Positions 9,577-19,281 of a stretch of 64,000 nucleotides of DNA are shown here, one piece after another. The notes below the pieces were generated by a model, which saw only the letters and a program-made list of their open reading frames with translations, had not been told where the DNA came from and made no database searches. A program made the translations under genes and the position numbers. The stretch is from Catalinimonas niigatensis (GTDB taxonomy: Bacteria; Bacteroidota; Bacteroidia; Cytophagales; Cyclobacteriaceae), in NCBI RefSeq assembly GCF_030506285.1, contig NZ_CP119422.1, forward strand, positions 5,567,501 to 5,631,500, in the 5' to 3' direction. Every line of letters begins with the position of its first letter. Position 1 is the stretch's first letter.

Positions 9577-11036
9577 TGATGAATGCTGTCATAAAATATA
9601 GATTTCTGCTGGCAATTGCTGGATTATCTACCGTGCTTTTGGCATGCGATGACTATCTGGAGGAGAACCCCGACAACCGGGTAGAACTCAATACCTTAGA
9701 GAAAGCGGCACAGTTACTTACCAATGCCTATTCTCCGGCAGGATATAACTTTGTGGAGTGGATGGGTGATCAGGTAGTATTTACCCGGGGTACGCAAAAG
9801 CGTCCCAACCAGCTTCGTACTTACCAGTGGGAAGAAACCCTCGCCGATCCAAATGATCAGGACACTCCGGAATACTACTGGAACGGAACTTATCAGGCGA
9901 TTGCCCATGCCAATGAAGTACTGGCCGTGGTAGACCAACTGCCGGGCGACGAAGCGTTGCGTAGAGCAGTAAAAGGAGAGGCGCTGCTCACCCGGGCCTA
10001 CGGACATTTTATGCTGGTGAATATGTTTGCCAAGCACTATGACGAAGCTACCGCTTCCAGAGACCTGGGCGTTCCTTATGTCACTACTCCGGAAACTGAG
10101 TTTCTGAAAGAATACAGCCGCAATACTGTAGCGGAAGTATATGATTTGGTGGAAGAAGATCTGCTGCAAGGCCTGGAACTGGTAAATGATAGCTATTACG
10201 CCAACTCAGGAAAATACCACTTTACCCGAACTGCTGCCCTTGCCTTAGCTTCACGCTTTTATCTGTTCAAAAGAGATTATAACGAATGCATACGCTACAG
10301 TAGCGAGCTGCTGGGAAGCAATCCCACTAATTATGTAAAAGATATTCCGGCATTATTACAGGAGCGTATCAATACCGAAGATTACATCAGTCTGTATACT
10401 TCGCCTGATGACCCCAGTAATATTCTATTGTTACGTCAGGAGACTATCTTTTATCGGAATGTAGGCTTCTTTCCTGATAATAATCTGTACAATGGGCTGT
10501 TCAATAGCAATCCTTTCCGGGCAACCGACCTGCGTTCTGATCCGGCCTATGTAAGAGGAGAGGACGGAATCATCGCTACTCGTTTTGAAAACCTTTTCCA
10601 GCGTACAAGCTTAACTTCCGATGTAGGTTTTCCCTACACTATTTTTCTGGGTTTCAGAGGTGAAGAAGTACTGCTCAACCGGGCCGAGGCTTATGTGTAC
10701 CTGAACCGTTTGGATGAAGCGATTGCTGATTTACAAACGCTATCGGATAAAAGGTATGATAGTCAGGTAACCGTTGATCTGGAAACGATCAGGAATTACA
10801 TCAGGTCAGGTAACCCTCAAAATGATGTACTGATATACATCATTGAATTGGAACGCCCCAAAGAGTTTATCCATGAAGGCTTACGTTGGTTTGATATCAA
10901 GCGATTTGATTTACCGGTAGAGCATACCCTGGCCGATGGCTCGGTGATTACCCTGGAAGCGGAAGACAACCGTAAAGCTTTGCAGATTCCGGAGGCAGCG
11001 CAGGAAATTGGTAATTTAGAACCTAACCCACGATGA
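9576..11036 (+). CDS. susD: SusD/RagB-family nutrient-binding outer-membrane lipoprotein
   Basis: About 486 residues. The ATG at 9576 overlaps the SusC stop (TGATG), which indicates translational coupling. The lipobox STVLLAC is followed by DDYLEENPDNRVEL, a typical SusD start. The alpha-helical TPR-like core is evident (AIAHANEVLAVVDQLP, then VKGEALLTRAYGHFMLVNMF), and the C-terminal motif EFIHEGLRWFDIKRFDLPVE corresponds to the usual SusD E-x-x-E-G-x-R-x-x-D-L-x-R motif. It acts as the surface lid that captures ligand for the SusC channel. The next gene overlaps it by 4 bp. Confidence 0.95.
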   Translation: MMNAVIKYRFLLAIAGLSTVLLACDDYLEENPDNRVELNTLEKAAQLLTNAYSPAGYNFVEWMGDQVVFTRGTQKRPNQLRTYQWEETLADPNDQDTPEYYWNGTYQAIAHANEVLAVVDQLPGDEALRRAVKGEALLTRAYGHFMLVNMFAKHYDEATASRDLGVPYVTTPETEFLKEYSRNTVAEVYDLVEEDLLQGLELVNDSYYANSGKYHFTRTAALALASRFYLFKRDYNECIRYSSELLGSNPTNYVKDIPALLQERINTEDYISLYTSPDDPSNILLLRQETIFYRNVGFFPDNNLYNGLFNSNPFRATDLRSDPAYVRGEDGIIATRFENLFQRTSLTSDVGFPYTIFLGFRGEEVLLNRAEAYVYLNRLDEAIADLQTLSDKRYDSQVTVDLETIRNYIRSGNPQNDVLIYIIELERPKEFIHEGLRWFDIKRFDLPVEHTLADGSVITLEAEDNRKALQIPEAAQEIGNLEPNPR

Positions 11037-11890
11037 AAAAGAGATATAGCATATTTTTGTTATCAATATTCACCTTGTTGATGGCCTGCGGTGAAGATCC
11101 GGTAGAGGCTGATGTAAAACAGGTAGAAGTATCCGATGATCCTTTGGATCAGTATATCCGCGAAAATTTTCTGGATAATTATGGCGTAGCCGTCCGTTAT
11201 CGCTATGTGGATCGTTACGTGAATCCGGTAAACCGGGTTACTCCACCCCGCAAAGAATTGGTACAGCCAACCTTAGAGTTTCTCAACAAATTTTGGATAG
11301 ACCCTTTTCTGCAGGTAGCCAATGGAGAAGAATTTTTCCGTAGTACTGTGCCGGCGGAAGTTGTGCTGATAGGTTCATTCATTTTTAACACTGATGGAAC
11401 TGTGGTACTGGGTACGGCGGATGCCGGTGCACGCATCACCCTCACCGACATTAATTCTGTAGATGAGGAAGATCAGGATTGGGTATTCCGTCAGCTCGGT
11501 ACGATTTATCATGAGTATGCCCATATCATGCACCAGCGGTTTAACCTTCCACCTAACTTCCAGCAGATTTCCCCTCAGGGCTATACCTCTGCCGGTTCTT
11601 GGTTTACCCTCACCGATGATGAGGCCTTGCGAAGAGGCTTTGTATCACCCTACAGTACCAGTTCATTCAATGAGGATTTTGCAGAAATTGTCGCTTTTGT
11701 TTTGTATGACCCTGACTTTTATGCCAATTATATTGATCAGGAAGCAAACTGTACCGATGCTGCCTGTATAGAAAGAAACGAAGGACGGGACCTGATTCGT
11801 AGAAAATACAATGCAGTCATTGACCACTATCAACAAAATACCGGAGTGGACCTTTTGAAGGTTAGAGAAATTATTCAAGCCAGACTTTGA
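11033..11890 (+). CDS. SusCD-associated zinc metallohydrolase-like lipoprotein
   Basis: 285 residues with a lipoprotein signal (IFLLSIFTLLMAC). The zinc motif HEYAHIMHQ (HExxH) lies at about 161-169, and a downstream acidic motif NEDFAEIVAF probably supplies the third ligand, as in gluzincin-like peptidases. This matches the family of substrate-import-associated HExxH lipoproteins (Peptidase_Mx1-like) that sit with SusC/SusD. The ATG overlaps the SusD stop (ATGA). It probably trims or releases a bound ligand at the cell surface; the substrate, peptide or otherwise, is unknown. Confidence 0.8.
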   Translation: MKKRYSIFLLSIFTLLMACGEDPVEADVKQVEVSDDPLDQYIRENFLDNYGVAVRYRYVDRYVNPVNRVTPPRKELVQPTLEFLNKFWIDPFLQVANGEEFFRSTVPAEVVLIGSFIFNTDGTVVLGTADAGARITLTDINSVDEEDQDWVFRQLGTIYHEYAHIMHQRFNLPPNFQQISPQGYTSAGSWFTLTDDEALRRGFVSPYSTSSFNEDFAEIVAFVLYDPDFYANYIDQEANCTDAACIERNEGRDLIRRKYNAVIDHYQQNTGVDLLKVREIIQARL

Positions 11891-11891
11891 T

Positions 11892-13232
11892 ATGAATAGA
11901 CTTATATTGGTAATAGGATTCATGTGCGTGATAGCAGCCTGCCAGAATGATGAGGTAGTCTTTGAGCAAAGTGCGGATGAACGAGTTGCAGAAGCTGTTG
12001 CAAACCTGAAAGCACAATTGATAGCGCCTGCTGATGGCTGGTTGCTCAGATATAAGCCGGAAAGTGAGTCCGGTACTTTTAATGTGTTGCTGAATTTTGA
12101 TGAAGAAAACAATGTGCGGATCAGAACCGACTTTGGCGTGAATGATGGTGAATTTTATGACCAGACGATTACCTACAGAATAGACAACTCATTGGGGCTG
12201 GAGCTTATCCTGGAAAACTATTCTTTTTTCAGCTTTCTCTTTGAGCAGAACAGTGCTTCCTTCCTGGCAGAATATGAGTTCGACTACATCAATGAAACAC
12301 CCGATGGCGCATTGGTTTTCAGGAGCAAAACTGATCCTTCATCACCTACTACTTTGGTATTTGAACCTGCTTCTGGAAATGAAGAAAATCTGTTGGGCAA
12401 AGAGCTGTCTAATAATCTTACGCTTATGTCTGACAGCATTCCTCCGAGATTTACTTCTTCCTACAGATTACAGTACATCAACCAGGATATTGTGATTCAT
12501 CTTTCTTTTGACAATTTAACGCGTACAATCAGCTTTACCTATATCTCACCTGATGGTACTGCCAATGGTCAGCCACTGGATTTTTCAACTTCTTATACCA
12601 TACAGGGAAATGAAATCATACTCAATGAACCCTTCACCCGTAATTATTTAGGCAACGAAATTACTATTGAAAATCTGCGTTTTGGAGCGCTTAACGAGGC
12701 CAGCCTGACTGCCTGTAATCAGCCTCTCAACACTTATCAATATGCTGCCACTGCCGGGACATCCGCCGTAATACTGGAGAATACCCTCTTTGATCCGAAC
12801 GGAGCCAATGTATTTGAGGAATCTGACTTTTTTTTTAGTTTTAACCAAAATGTATTTGACGAAAATGGCTCTCTGTTTCAGCAGATTACAGATGACGTAG
12901 AAGGCTCTCTGGCGATGTTATTGTATTTTGATGAGAGTACAGCAGAGCCTTTTTATGCCCTAGGCTTTTTTATTGAAAATGAAAGCGGTACAGTAACCAG
13001 AGCTTTAAGAGAATTTACTTTTACTTTGAGCGGAAACCAGTTTCAGGTTGAGTTTGCTCCAGATTTCACAGTTTTACAGGATACCACGGCTACTTTTAAC
13101 GAAGCAAATATTGATAAATACCTGAACCTCTTTGCCGAAGGCGAAGGGACATACATTTACAAAATTGAGGATAACGTTTATGAGTTCTACAATCCATGCA
13201 ATGATGTAAGCTTCGCCTTTGTCCACAATTGA
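11892..13232 (+). CDS. DUF4302-like SusCD-associated lipoprotein
   Basis: 446 residues, with a lipoprotein signal VIGFMCVIAAC followed by NDEVVFEQSADERVAEAV, and then ALIAPADGW-type sequence (KAQLIAPADGWLLRYKPESE). This opening is characteristic of the DUF4302 lipoproteins that travel with SusC, SusD and the HExxH lipoprotein. The rest is beta-rich, with no catalytic motif. It begins one base after the previous stop, completing a tightly packed four-gene operon. Probable role: a third surface-exposed component of the uptake complex (inference). Confidence 0.75.
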   Translation: MNRLILVIGFMCVIAACQNDEVVFEQSADERVAEAVANLKAQLIAPADGWLLRYKPESESGTFNVLLNFDEENNVRIRTDFGVNDGEFYDQTITYRIDNSLGLELILENYSFFSFLFEQNSASFLAEYEFDYINETPDGALVFRSKTDPSSPTTLVFEPASGNEENLLGKELSNNLTLMSDSIPPRFTSSYRLQYINQDIVIHLSFDNLTRTISFTYISPDGTANGQPLDFSTSYTIQGNEIILNEPFTRNYLGNEITIENLRFGALNEASLTACNQPLNTYQYAATAGTSAVILENTLFDPNGANVFEESDFFFSFNQNVFDENGSLFQQITDDVEGSLAMLLYFDESTAEPFYALGFFIENESGTVTRALREFTFTLSGNQFQVEFAPDFTVLQDTTATFNEANIDKYLNLFAEGEGTYIYKIEDNVYEFYNPCNDVSFAFVHN

Positions 13233-13250
13233 TAGGTGATTTTTAAGAGG

Positions 13251-14399
13251 CTAAGGCAAAAGTAGTTGTTGAACGCATACGGCTGCAGGGACTTTAGCCT
13301 GATTTCCGGTATACGAAAGTTTGCCAGTAGCAGCATCACGCTTAAAAACTACCACATTGTCATCATCCCGGTTGGCTACAAATACAAACTCACCTTTGTC
13401 GTCCATACAAAAATTCCGGGGATGTGCGCCTTTGGTGGGTTCATGGTCAACGTAGCTCATTTTACCACTAGGATCTATCTTATAGATGACAATGCTGTCA
13501 TGCCCTCGGTTAGAACCATATACAAATTTACCATCAGGAGATACATGAATATCAGCAGTAGTATTGCTTTGTGTCTGAGCATCTTCTGGTAGTGTGGCTA
13601 CCTGATCTATTGGAGTAAGCGCTCCGCTATTTTTGTCTACACTGTAGGAAGCGATGGTAGAGGAAAGTTCTTCAATAGAAAAAGCCAGTTTTCCATCAGG
13701 GTGAAATGTAAAATGTCTTGGTCCCGCCCCGGGAGTGCTTGCTGCATAGGGTGTTTTAGCAGGAGATAACTTTCCTGATTTACGATCAGGTTGGTAGATC
13801 ATAATCTTGTCAATGCCCAGATCTGAAGCATAGATAAACTTACCGTTTTCAGAAGGAATGATGGAATGCATATGTGGCTCTTTCTGCCGGTTCTCGTTGA
13901 CACTGCTTCCATGGTGCTGTATCCTATCTGAAGCTTCTCCCAGGCTTCCGTCTTCACGAATAGGATAGATGGCAAGATTGCCTCCACCATAGTTGGATAC
14001 ATAAGCAAGCTTACCTTTAGGATCAATACTTACATGGCATGGTCCACCACCTTCAGAGGATTGTTCGTTTAGCTTGCTAAGCTTTCCACTGGCAGAATCT
14101 ATCTCAAAGGCAGTGACTGTACCACTTTTATCATTGGCATTCATCCCTTCTCTATATACTGCATAGAGATACTTGCCGTTGGGATGTACTTCCAGAAAGC
14201 TAGGACTTTCTTTATCGTCTAGCGTTTGTATTTCGGTTAATTTTCCATTCGTCCTGTCAAATTCAAGCACGTAAATTCCCTGACTGCCTCTATCAGAATA
14301 GGTACCTACATATAAGATTTCTTTGGAGGAGGATTGAGCAAATACAGTTGCGAAGCATAGCAGCAGGCAACTCAAGAGGATCAGGCTTCTGTATTTCAT
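13251..14399 (-). CDS. secreted lactonase-family beta-propeller (6-phosphogluconolactonase-like)
   Basis: 382 residues from the ATG at 14399, chosen because it begins a standard signal peptide (MKYRSLILLSCLLLCFATVF, then AQ); the longer frame to 14450 adds an implausible N-terminus. Repeated blades of the lactonase family are visible: YVGTYSDRGSQGIYVLEFD, SFLEVHPNGKYLYAVYR, GPCHVSIDPKGKLAYVSNYG, GPRHFTFHPDGKLAFSIEEL, DIHVSPDGKFVYGSNRGHD, HPRNFCMDDKGEFVFVANRD. The family includes cytoplasmic 6-phosphogluconolactonase, but here the protein is exported, so a different lactone or sugar-acid substrate is likely. It is downstream of the OmpA-like gene on the same strand, with a gap of about 165 bp. 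Confidence 0.8.
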   Translation of the reverse strand: MKYRSLILLSCLLLCFATVFAQSSSKEILYVGTYSDRGSQGIYVLEFDRTNGKLTEIQTLDDKESPSFLEVHPNGKYLYAVYREGMNANDKSGTVTAFEIDSASGKLSKLNEQSSEGGGPCHVSIDPKGKLAYVSNYGGGNLAIYPIREDGSLGEASDRIQHHGSSVNENRQKEPHMHSIIPSENGKFIYASDLGIDKIMIYQPDRKSGKLSPAKTPYAASTPGAGPRHFTFHPDGKLAFSIEELSSTIASYSVDKNSGALTPIDQVATLPEDAQTQSNTTADIHVSPDGKFVYGSNRGHDSIVIYKIDPSGKMSYVDHEPTKGAHPRNFCMDDKGEFVFVANRDDDNVVVFKRDAATGKLSYTGNQAKVPAAVCVQQLLLP

Positions 14400-14564
14400 A
14401 GGTTGTGATTTTAGTAGCTTTAAATTGCGAAGATTAAAGCCATTCACCAAAAAATCAGGTAAAAATGAGAAGAGATATTTTGGAAAGTCTCAATAACAGT
14501 AAAGCCAGATAAATACAACCTTGAATAAATCATAACTTAACAGCCATCTTTTCAGTAATGCTTG

Positions 14565-16529
14565 TTACTTCCGGACAATATTAAACTCTACCCGACGGTT
14601 GAGCTGCTTATCCTGTTCGGTCTTTTCTTCTACGATGGGTTTTGCACTACCGTAACCTATGGCTTCAATACGACTTGGATCGAGCTTGCCAAACTCCACC
14701 AGATAAGATTTGATGGCATCTGCTCTTCTTTGCGAAAGGTCCAGATTGAGTTGAGGATCACCGTCAGAATCCGTATGTCCTTCAATCTTGAGGGTGAAAT
14801 CAGGATTGTCCAGCAGAAAGTCAATGATCTTGTCCAGGTCAGCAAACATAGACGTCTTCAACTCTGCTTTACCATTATCAAATTTCATGTTCTCAAACTT
14901 GAGGCGACTGCTCACGGATGCCACTTTGCGATGAAACTCTTTGTCTCCATCCAGAAAGAAAATTTCTTCCAGTCGGAAAAACTCATCTCCCTGTATGACA
15001 ATGAGGTAGTTGTTATTATTGATCAGCTGAAATTCAAATGAACCATCGGAACGCAAGAATTTGGGAGCCACTTCCACACCATTGTCCAGGTCAATGATGG
15101 ATACGATTCCGTTGGAAAAGGGCTTGCCAGTTTCCTCATTGCGAAGCGAGCCTTTCAGTTGCGTGGTAGCCAGAGGTTGGGCTTCCATAGGAAGCGGAAA
15201 TGAGTAGAGATCAAGATTGGCCATCTTATTTTCTACCGAACGGGCGTAGTAGAGATTTTTGGATTGAGCATCTATGGTAAAATAAAACTCACTGCCCTGA
15301 CCATTCACCAGAGGACCTATGTTTTTAGGCTCCCCCCAGATATGTTCCAGCCTGTGCGATTTATAAATATCAAACTCACCAAAATTGAGCAGATGTCCGT
15401 TGGAGCTAAAATAAAATACATGGTGGCCCGGATGATAAAAGGGGCTTACTTCACTACTTCTGGTATTGATTACAGGGCCCATATTCTTGGGGGCGGACCA
15501 GGCACCACCGACAGTTTTATGGGTAAAATAAATATCTGTCATTCCAAAGCCTCCTGTTCTGTCAGAAGCAAAAAACAAAGTATCGCCGGTATGAGAAAAA
15601 GAAGGGTGGGAATCCCAGTATAAGCTATTAACCGATTTTCCAAGATTACGTGCCGTACCCCAGCTACCATCTTCCTGCATATCGCTGATGTACAGATCAC
15701 AGCTGCCTACTCCGTCAGGAGCGCCACAGCGGGTAAAAACCAATTGATTACCCTTGGGACTGATGGTAGCAGAACCTTCGTTGTAGGGAGAATTGACGGG
15801 CGTGAGGGGCTCAGCGGGCATCCAGTAGCCACTTTCATTACGGCTGAACATTAGGTCTTCGTTTTCTCTCTCTTTCAGTCCCTGGCGGATGGTATTTCTT
15901 TTGGAAGTAAAAAGCAGGAGGGAGTTATCCGGACTCAGGGCGGGTCCATAGTCTCCGGCGTTGGAATTGATTTCATTACCCATATTAATGTACACCCCTT
16001 GTGGCGGACGTAGTGTATCAATCTCTTTTCTGAACTCAACCAGCTCATAATAGTATTTCAGTGGAACAAAGTCATCTTTGTTTTCCAGCAGAAGCTTTTT
16101 CATTTGATCTTGTACCAGTCCCAGCTCAACCCCTTCCTGATAATGCTTCAATACCAGCTTGTACAACTGGATGGCTGCCAGTGTGTCACCTCTTGCTTCT
16201 TCCAGTGCTGCCAATTGCCATAGGAGCATATTGTCTTTGAAAAAGTTTTCTATCCCAAATTTACTCACATAATCATACAAGACCGGATATAGCGCCGCTT
16301 CATTCTTGGCATTGCTGTACTTTTTGATAGCTTGTAAGGCTTGTTTATCGGTGTAATAAGGAATGCGGCTAACGTTGGGAAAAGAAATAAGTGTTTGGAT
16401 TCTTTTTTGTTCTGCAAGCTGGCTGCTATCCTCGAGATTAATGCTCTCACTCACTGCACGGAGCTGACAGTGCGCTTTCTGTAAAAAGAAAGGAAGAAGT
16501 AAAAAGCAAAAGAGAATTCTTATAATCAT
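14565..16529 (-). CDS. OmpA-family protein with TPR and PD40 propeller repeats
   Basis: 654 residues with a signal peptide (MIIRILFCFLLLPFFLQKAH). An N-terminal helical region with TPR character (about 100-165) is followed by PD40/WD40-like blades (ALSPDNSLLLFTSKRNT, SATISPKGNQLVFTR, HPSFSHTGDTLFFASDRTGG), a carboxypeptidase-regulatory-like module (LRNEETGKPFSNGIVSIID) and a C-terminal OmpA domain (LKIEGHTDSDGDPQLNLDLS, then QRRADAIKSYLVEFG) that should bind peptidoglycan. This domain order is common in Bacteroidota, including the PorE-like periplasmic proteins of gliding/T9SS systems. A T9SS role is possible but no por/spr genes are adjacent. Confidence 0.85.
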   Translation of the reverse strand: MIIRILFCFLLLPFFLQKAHCQLRAVSESINLEDSSQLAEQKRIQTLISFPNVSRIPYYTDKQALQAIKKYSNAKNEAALYPVLYDYVSKFGIENFFKDNMLLWQLAALEEARGDTLAAIQLYKLVLKHYQEGVELGLVQDQMKKLLLENKDDFVPLKYYYELVEFRKEIDTLRPPQGVYINMGNEINSNAGDYGPALSPDNSLLLFTSKRNTIRQGLKERENEDLMFSRNESGYWMPAEPLTPVNSPYNEGSATISPKGNQLVFTRCGAPDGVGSCDLYISDMQEDGSWGTARNLGKSVNSLYWDSHPSFSHTGDTLFFASDRTGGFGMTDIYFTHKTVGGAWSAPKNMGPVINTRSSEVSPFYHPGHHVFYFSSNGHLLNFGEFDIYKSHRLEHIWGEPKNIGPLVNGQGSEFYFTIDAQSKNLYYARSVENKMANLDLYSFPLPMEAQPLATTQLKGSLRNEETGKPFSNGIVSIIDLDNGVEVAPKFLRSDGSFEFQLINNNNYLIVIQGDEFFRLEEIFFLDGDKEFHRKVASVSSRLKFENMKFDNGKAELKTSMFADLDKIIDFLLDNPDFTLKIEGHTDSDGDPQLNLDLSQRRADAIKSYLVEFGKLDPSRIEAIGYGSAKPIVEEKTEQDKQLNRRVEFNIVRK

Positions 16530-16747
16530 CTAGCCTACAAATTCTGACAACATGCATTTAAACAATAAAAGAGCAAAATAATTTCAATCTGTAATAAAGT
16601 AGAATCTTTTTAAGATGAATTGCCTGTATTTTATTAGGTTAGATGAGTTTATACGCCCACTTTAAATTCAGTAAGTGGCATAGCGATTGCCATTCTCTAT
16701 AAGAGCGGTAAAGACTATTTTAACTACATATAATATGCCAGAATGGC

Positions 16748-19225
16748 ATGAAATTGCGGTATATGAAAGATAACACAATATTTGAATCCATATTATTGAA
16801 TGAATTACATGAAGGGGAGTCAGAAGATCTCATTCGGCTGGTCACAAGCGAAGGGGATGATGACGACGAAATCAAGGAGATGCCCAGTGAATTACCTATT
16901 CTTCCCATTCGGAACACCGTTCTTTTTCCAGGCGTGGTAATTCCTATTACTGTAGGAAGAAAAAAATCCATAAAATTAGTTAAAAATGCATATGAGCATG
17001 GCGATCGGGTAGTGGGTGTAGTAGCTCAGAAAGACAGCGATGCCGAAGAGCCGGATGCTGAAGATATTTATAAGGTTGGGACAGTAGCCAAGATCATCAA
17101 AATGCTGGTCTTACCTGATGGCAGTACCACGATCATCATTCAGGGTAAAGCTCGTTTTAAAATTACCTCTATCATCAAAGAGGAGCCTTACATGCTGGCT
17201 TCTATATCACTGATAGAGGAACATTTTCCTGCCCGTTCAGAAAAAGAGGTAGTGGCAGTAGTGCAATCTTTAAAAGAGGCAGCGACTAAAATCTTACGTT
17301 TAAACCCTGAAATACCTCAGGAAGCTCAGGCTGCGCTGGATAATATTGAAAGTCCCAGCTTTCTGACACATTTTTTGTCTTCCAACATCAATGCGGAAGT
17401 AGCTGATAAGCAGAAGCTGCTGGAAACCAATGATGGCCTCAAAAGAGCTAAACAACTGCTGGCCTATATGTATAAGGACATACAGATGCTGGAAATCCGG
17501 CATGAGATCCATAGCAAAGTACATTCCGATATTGACCAGCAGCAGCGTGATTATTTCCTGCGTCAGCAGATGAAAGTCTTGCAGGATGAACTCGGCGATG
17601 GAGGGCTGGACAAAGAAATGGAAAAGATGCGGGTGAAGGGCGAAAAGAAGAAATGGCCGGAATATGTAGCCAAGCATTTCAACAAAGAGTTGGACAAGCT
17701 TTCTCGCATGAATCCTATGGCCGCCGAGTACCCCGTGTCCTTTAACTATGTGGAATTCTTACTGGATCTGCCCTGGACACATTACTCCAAAGATAGCCTA
17801 GATCTGAAAAGGGCAAAAAAAATCCTGGACAAAGATCACTATGGCCTGGAAAAGGTCAAAGACAGAATCATTGAATATCTGGCGGTGTTAAAGATGCGTC
17901 AAAACATGAAAGGGCCTATCCTTTGCCTGTACGGCCCTCCCGGTGTAGGTAAAACATCCCTGGGTAAATCCATCGCCCGGGCACTTAATCGTAAGTACTG
18001 CCGACTTTCTTTGGGAGGCGTAAGCGATGAAGCTGAAATCAGAGGGCACCGGAAAACCTATGTGGGTGCGATGCCTGGTAAAATTATCAGCAACCTTAAG
18101 AAGGCAAAAACCAGTAATCCGGTATTTGTGCTGGACGAAATTGATAAGGTAAATTCCGATTTTCGGGGTGATCCGTCTTCTGCTTTGCTGGAAGTGCTTG
18201 ATCCTGAACAAAACGATACTTTCCTGGACAATTACCTGGAAGTAGAATATGACTTATCCAACGTACTGTTCATCGCCACAGCTAACTCTCTGGATACGAT
18301 CCACCATGCCCTGCGCGACAGGATGGAGATCATTGAGCTTACCGGTTATACCATTGAAGAAAAAATAGAGATCGCTAAAAAGCACCTTGTCCCCAAGCAG
18401 CGCAAAGAACACGGACTCAATGCCAAGCAGGTTTCTTTTGATCAGAAAGCCATTCAAACCATCATTGAAAATTACACCCGTGAATCCGGGGTAAGAAGCC
18501 TGGAGCGTAAGCTTGCCACTGTGATCAGGAATGTAACCAAATCCATCGCACTGGAAGAAGAACATTCTCCCAAAATTACGGCTGCCGAAGTAGAGAAAAT
18601 ATTGGGCGCCCCGGTATTTGACAAGGAGATATACGAAGAAAATGAGCTGGCCGGTGTGGTAACTGGTCTTGCCTGGACACAGGCAGGAGGCGAGATTTTA
18701 TTTATAGAATCCAGCTTAAGCCGGGGTAAAGGTAAACTTACCCTTTCCGGTCAGTTAGGCGATGTGATGAAAGAATCGGCCATGACTGCGCTCTCTTACC
18801 TGAAATCCAATGCAGAGCAGTTGGGGATCAACTATAAAGTATTTGATAACTACGATTTGCATCTGCACATTCCTGCGGGTGCTGTACCCAAGGATGGGCC
18901 ATCAGCCGGTATCACCATGCTTACGGCAATGGCTTCTGTCTATACACAGCGGAAAGTAAAAAACAAAATGGCGATGACAGGTGAAATTACACTTCGCGGC
19001 AAAGTAATGCCGGTAGGAGGTATCAAAGAAAAAATACTGGCAGCCCGCCGTGCCGGAGTCAAAGATATTATTCTCTGCGATCGTAACCGCAAGGATGTGG
19101 AAGAGATAGGAGAACAGTATACCAAAAACCTGAATATCAACTATATACGTACGGTAAGTGAAGTATTGGATCTGGCTCTGCTGACTAAAAAAGTAAAAAA
19201 TCCTATCCAGTTTGTCACCGAATAG
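16748..19225 (+). CDS. lon: ATP-dependent Lon protease
   Basis: 825 residues (820 if the second ATG is used). Parts in order: an acidic N-terminal extension, the LON substrate domain from about 48 (LPILPIRNTVLFPGVVIP), a helical region, the AAA+ ATPase with Walker A GPPGVGKTS near 396 and Walker B VFVLDEIDKV near 460, and the S16 protease domain with catalytic Ser-719 (PKDGPSAG) and Lys-760 (GGIKEKIL). It degrades misfolded and regulatory proteins in the cytoplasm. All catalytic motifs are intact and the length is normal. It is monocistronic, ended by the bidirectional terminator at 19249. Confidence 0.98.
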   Translation: MKLRYMKDNTIFESILLNELHEGESEDLIRLVTSEGDDDDEIKEMPSELPILPIRNTVLFPGVVIPITVGRKKSIKLVKNAYEHGDRVVGVVAQKDSDAEEPDAEDIYKVGTVAKIIKMLVLPDGSTTIIIQGKARFKITSIIKEEPYMLASISLIEEHFPARSEKEVVAVVQSLKEAATKILRLNPEIPQEAQAALDNIESPSFLTHFLSSNINAEVADKQKLLETNDGLKRAKQLLAYMYKDIQMLEIRHEIHSKVHSDIDQQQRDYFLRQQMKVLQDELGDGGLDKEMEKMRVKGEKKKWPEYVAKHFNKELDKLSRMNPMAAEYPVSFNYVEFLLDLPWTHYSKDSLDLKRAKKILDKDHYGLEKVKDRIIEYLAVLKMRQNMKGPILCLYGPPGVGKTSLGKSIARALNRKYCRLSLGGVSDEAEIRGHRKTYVGAMPGKIISNLKKAKTSNPVFVLDEIDKVNSDFRGDPSSALLEVLDPEQNDTFLDNYLEVEYDLSNVLFIATANSLDTIHHALRDRMEIIELTGYTIEEKIEIAKKHLVPKQRKEHGLNAKQVSFDQKAIQTIIENYTRESGVRSLERKLATVIRNVTKSIALEEEHSPKITAAEVEKILGAPVFDKEIYEENELAGVVTGLAWTQAGGEILFIESSLSRGKGKLTLSGQLGDVMKESAMTALSYLKSNAEQLGINYKVFDNYDLHLHIPAGAVPKDGPSAGITMLTAMASVYTQRKVKNKMAMTGEITLRGKVMPVGGIKEKILAARRAGVKDIILCDRNRKDVEEIGEQYTKNLNINYIRTVSEVLDLALLTKKVKNPIQFVTE

Positions 19226-19248
19226 GATCTGTAAAAAGTCATAACAAT

Positions 19249-19281
19249 AAGAAAACGGGAGATGAAGCCTTCCGTTTTCTT
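19249..19281. terminator. bidirectional terminator between lon and the efflux operon
   Basis: 10-bp stem AAGAAAACGG/CCGTTTTCTT around a 13-nt loop. T-rich sequence lies on the downstream side and an A-rich stretch upstream. It overlaps the stop codon of the converging adaptor gene at 19280. Confidence 0.75.
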
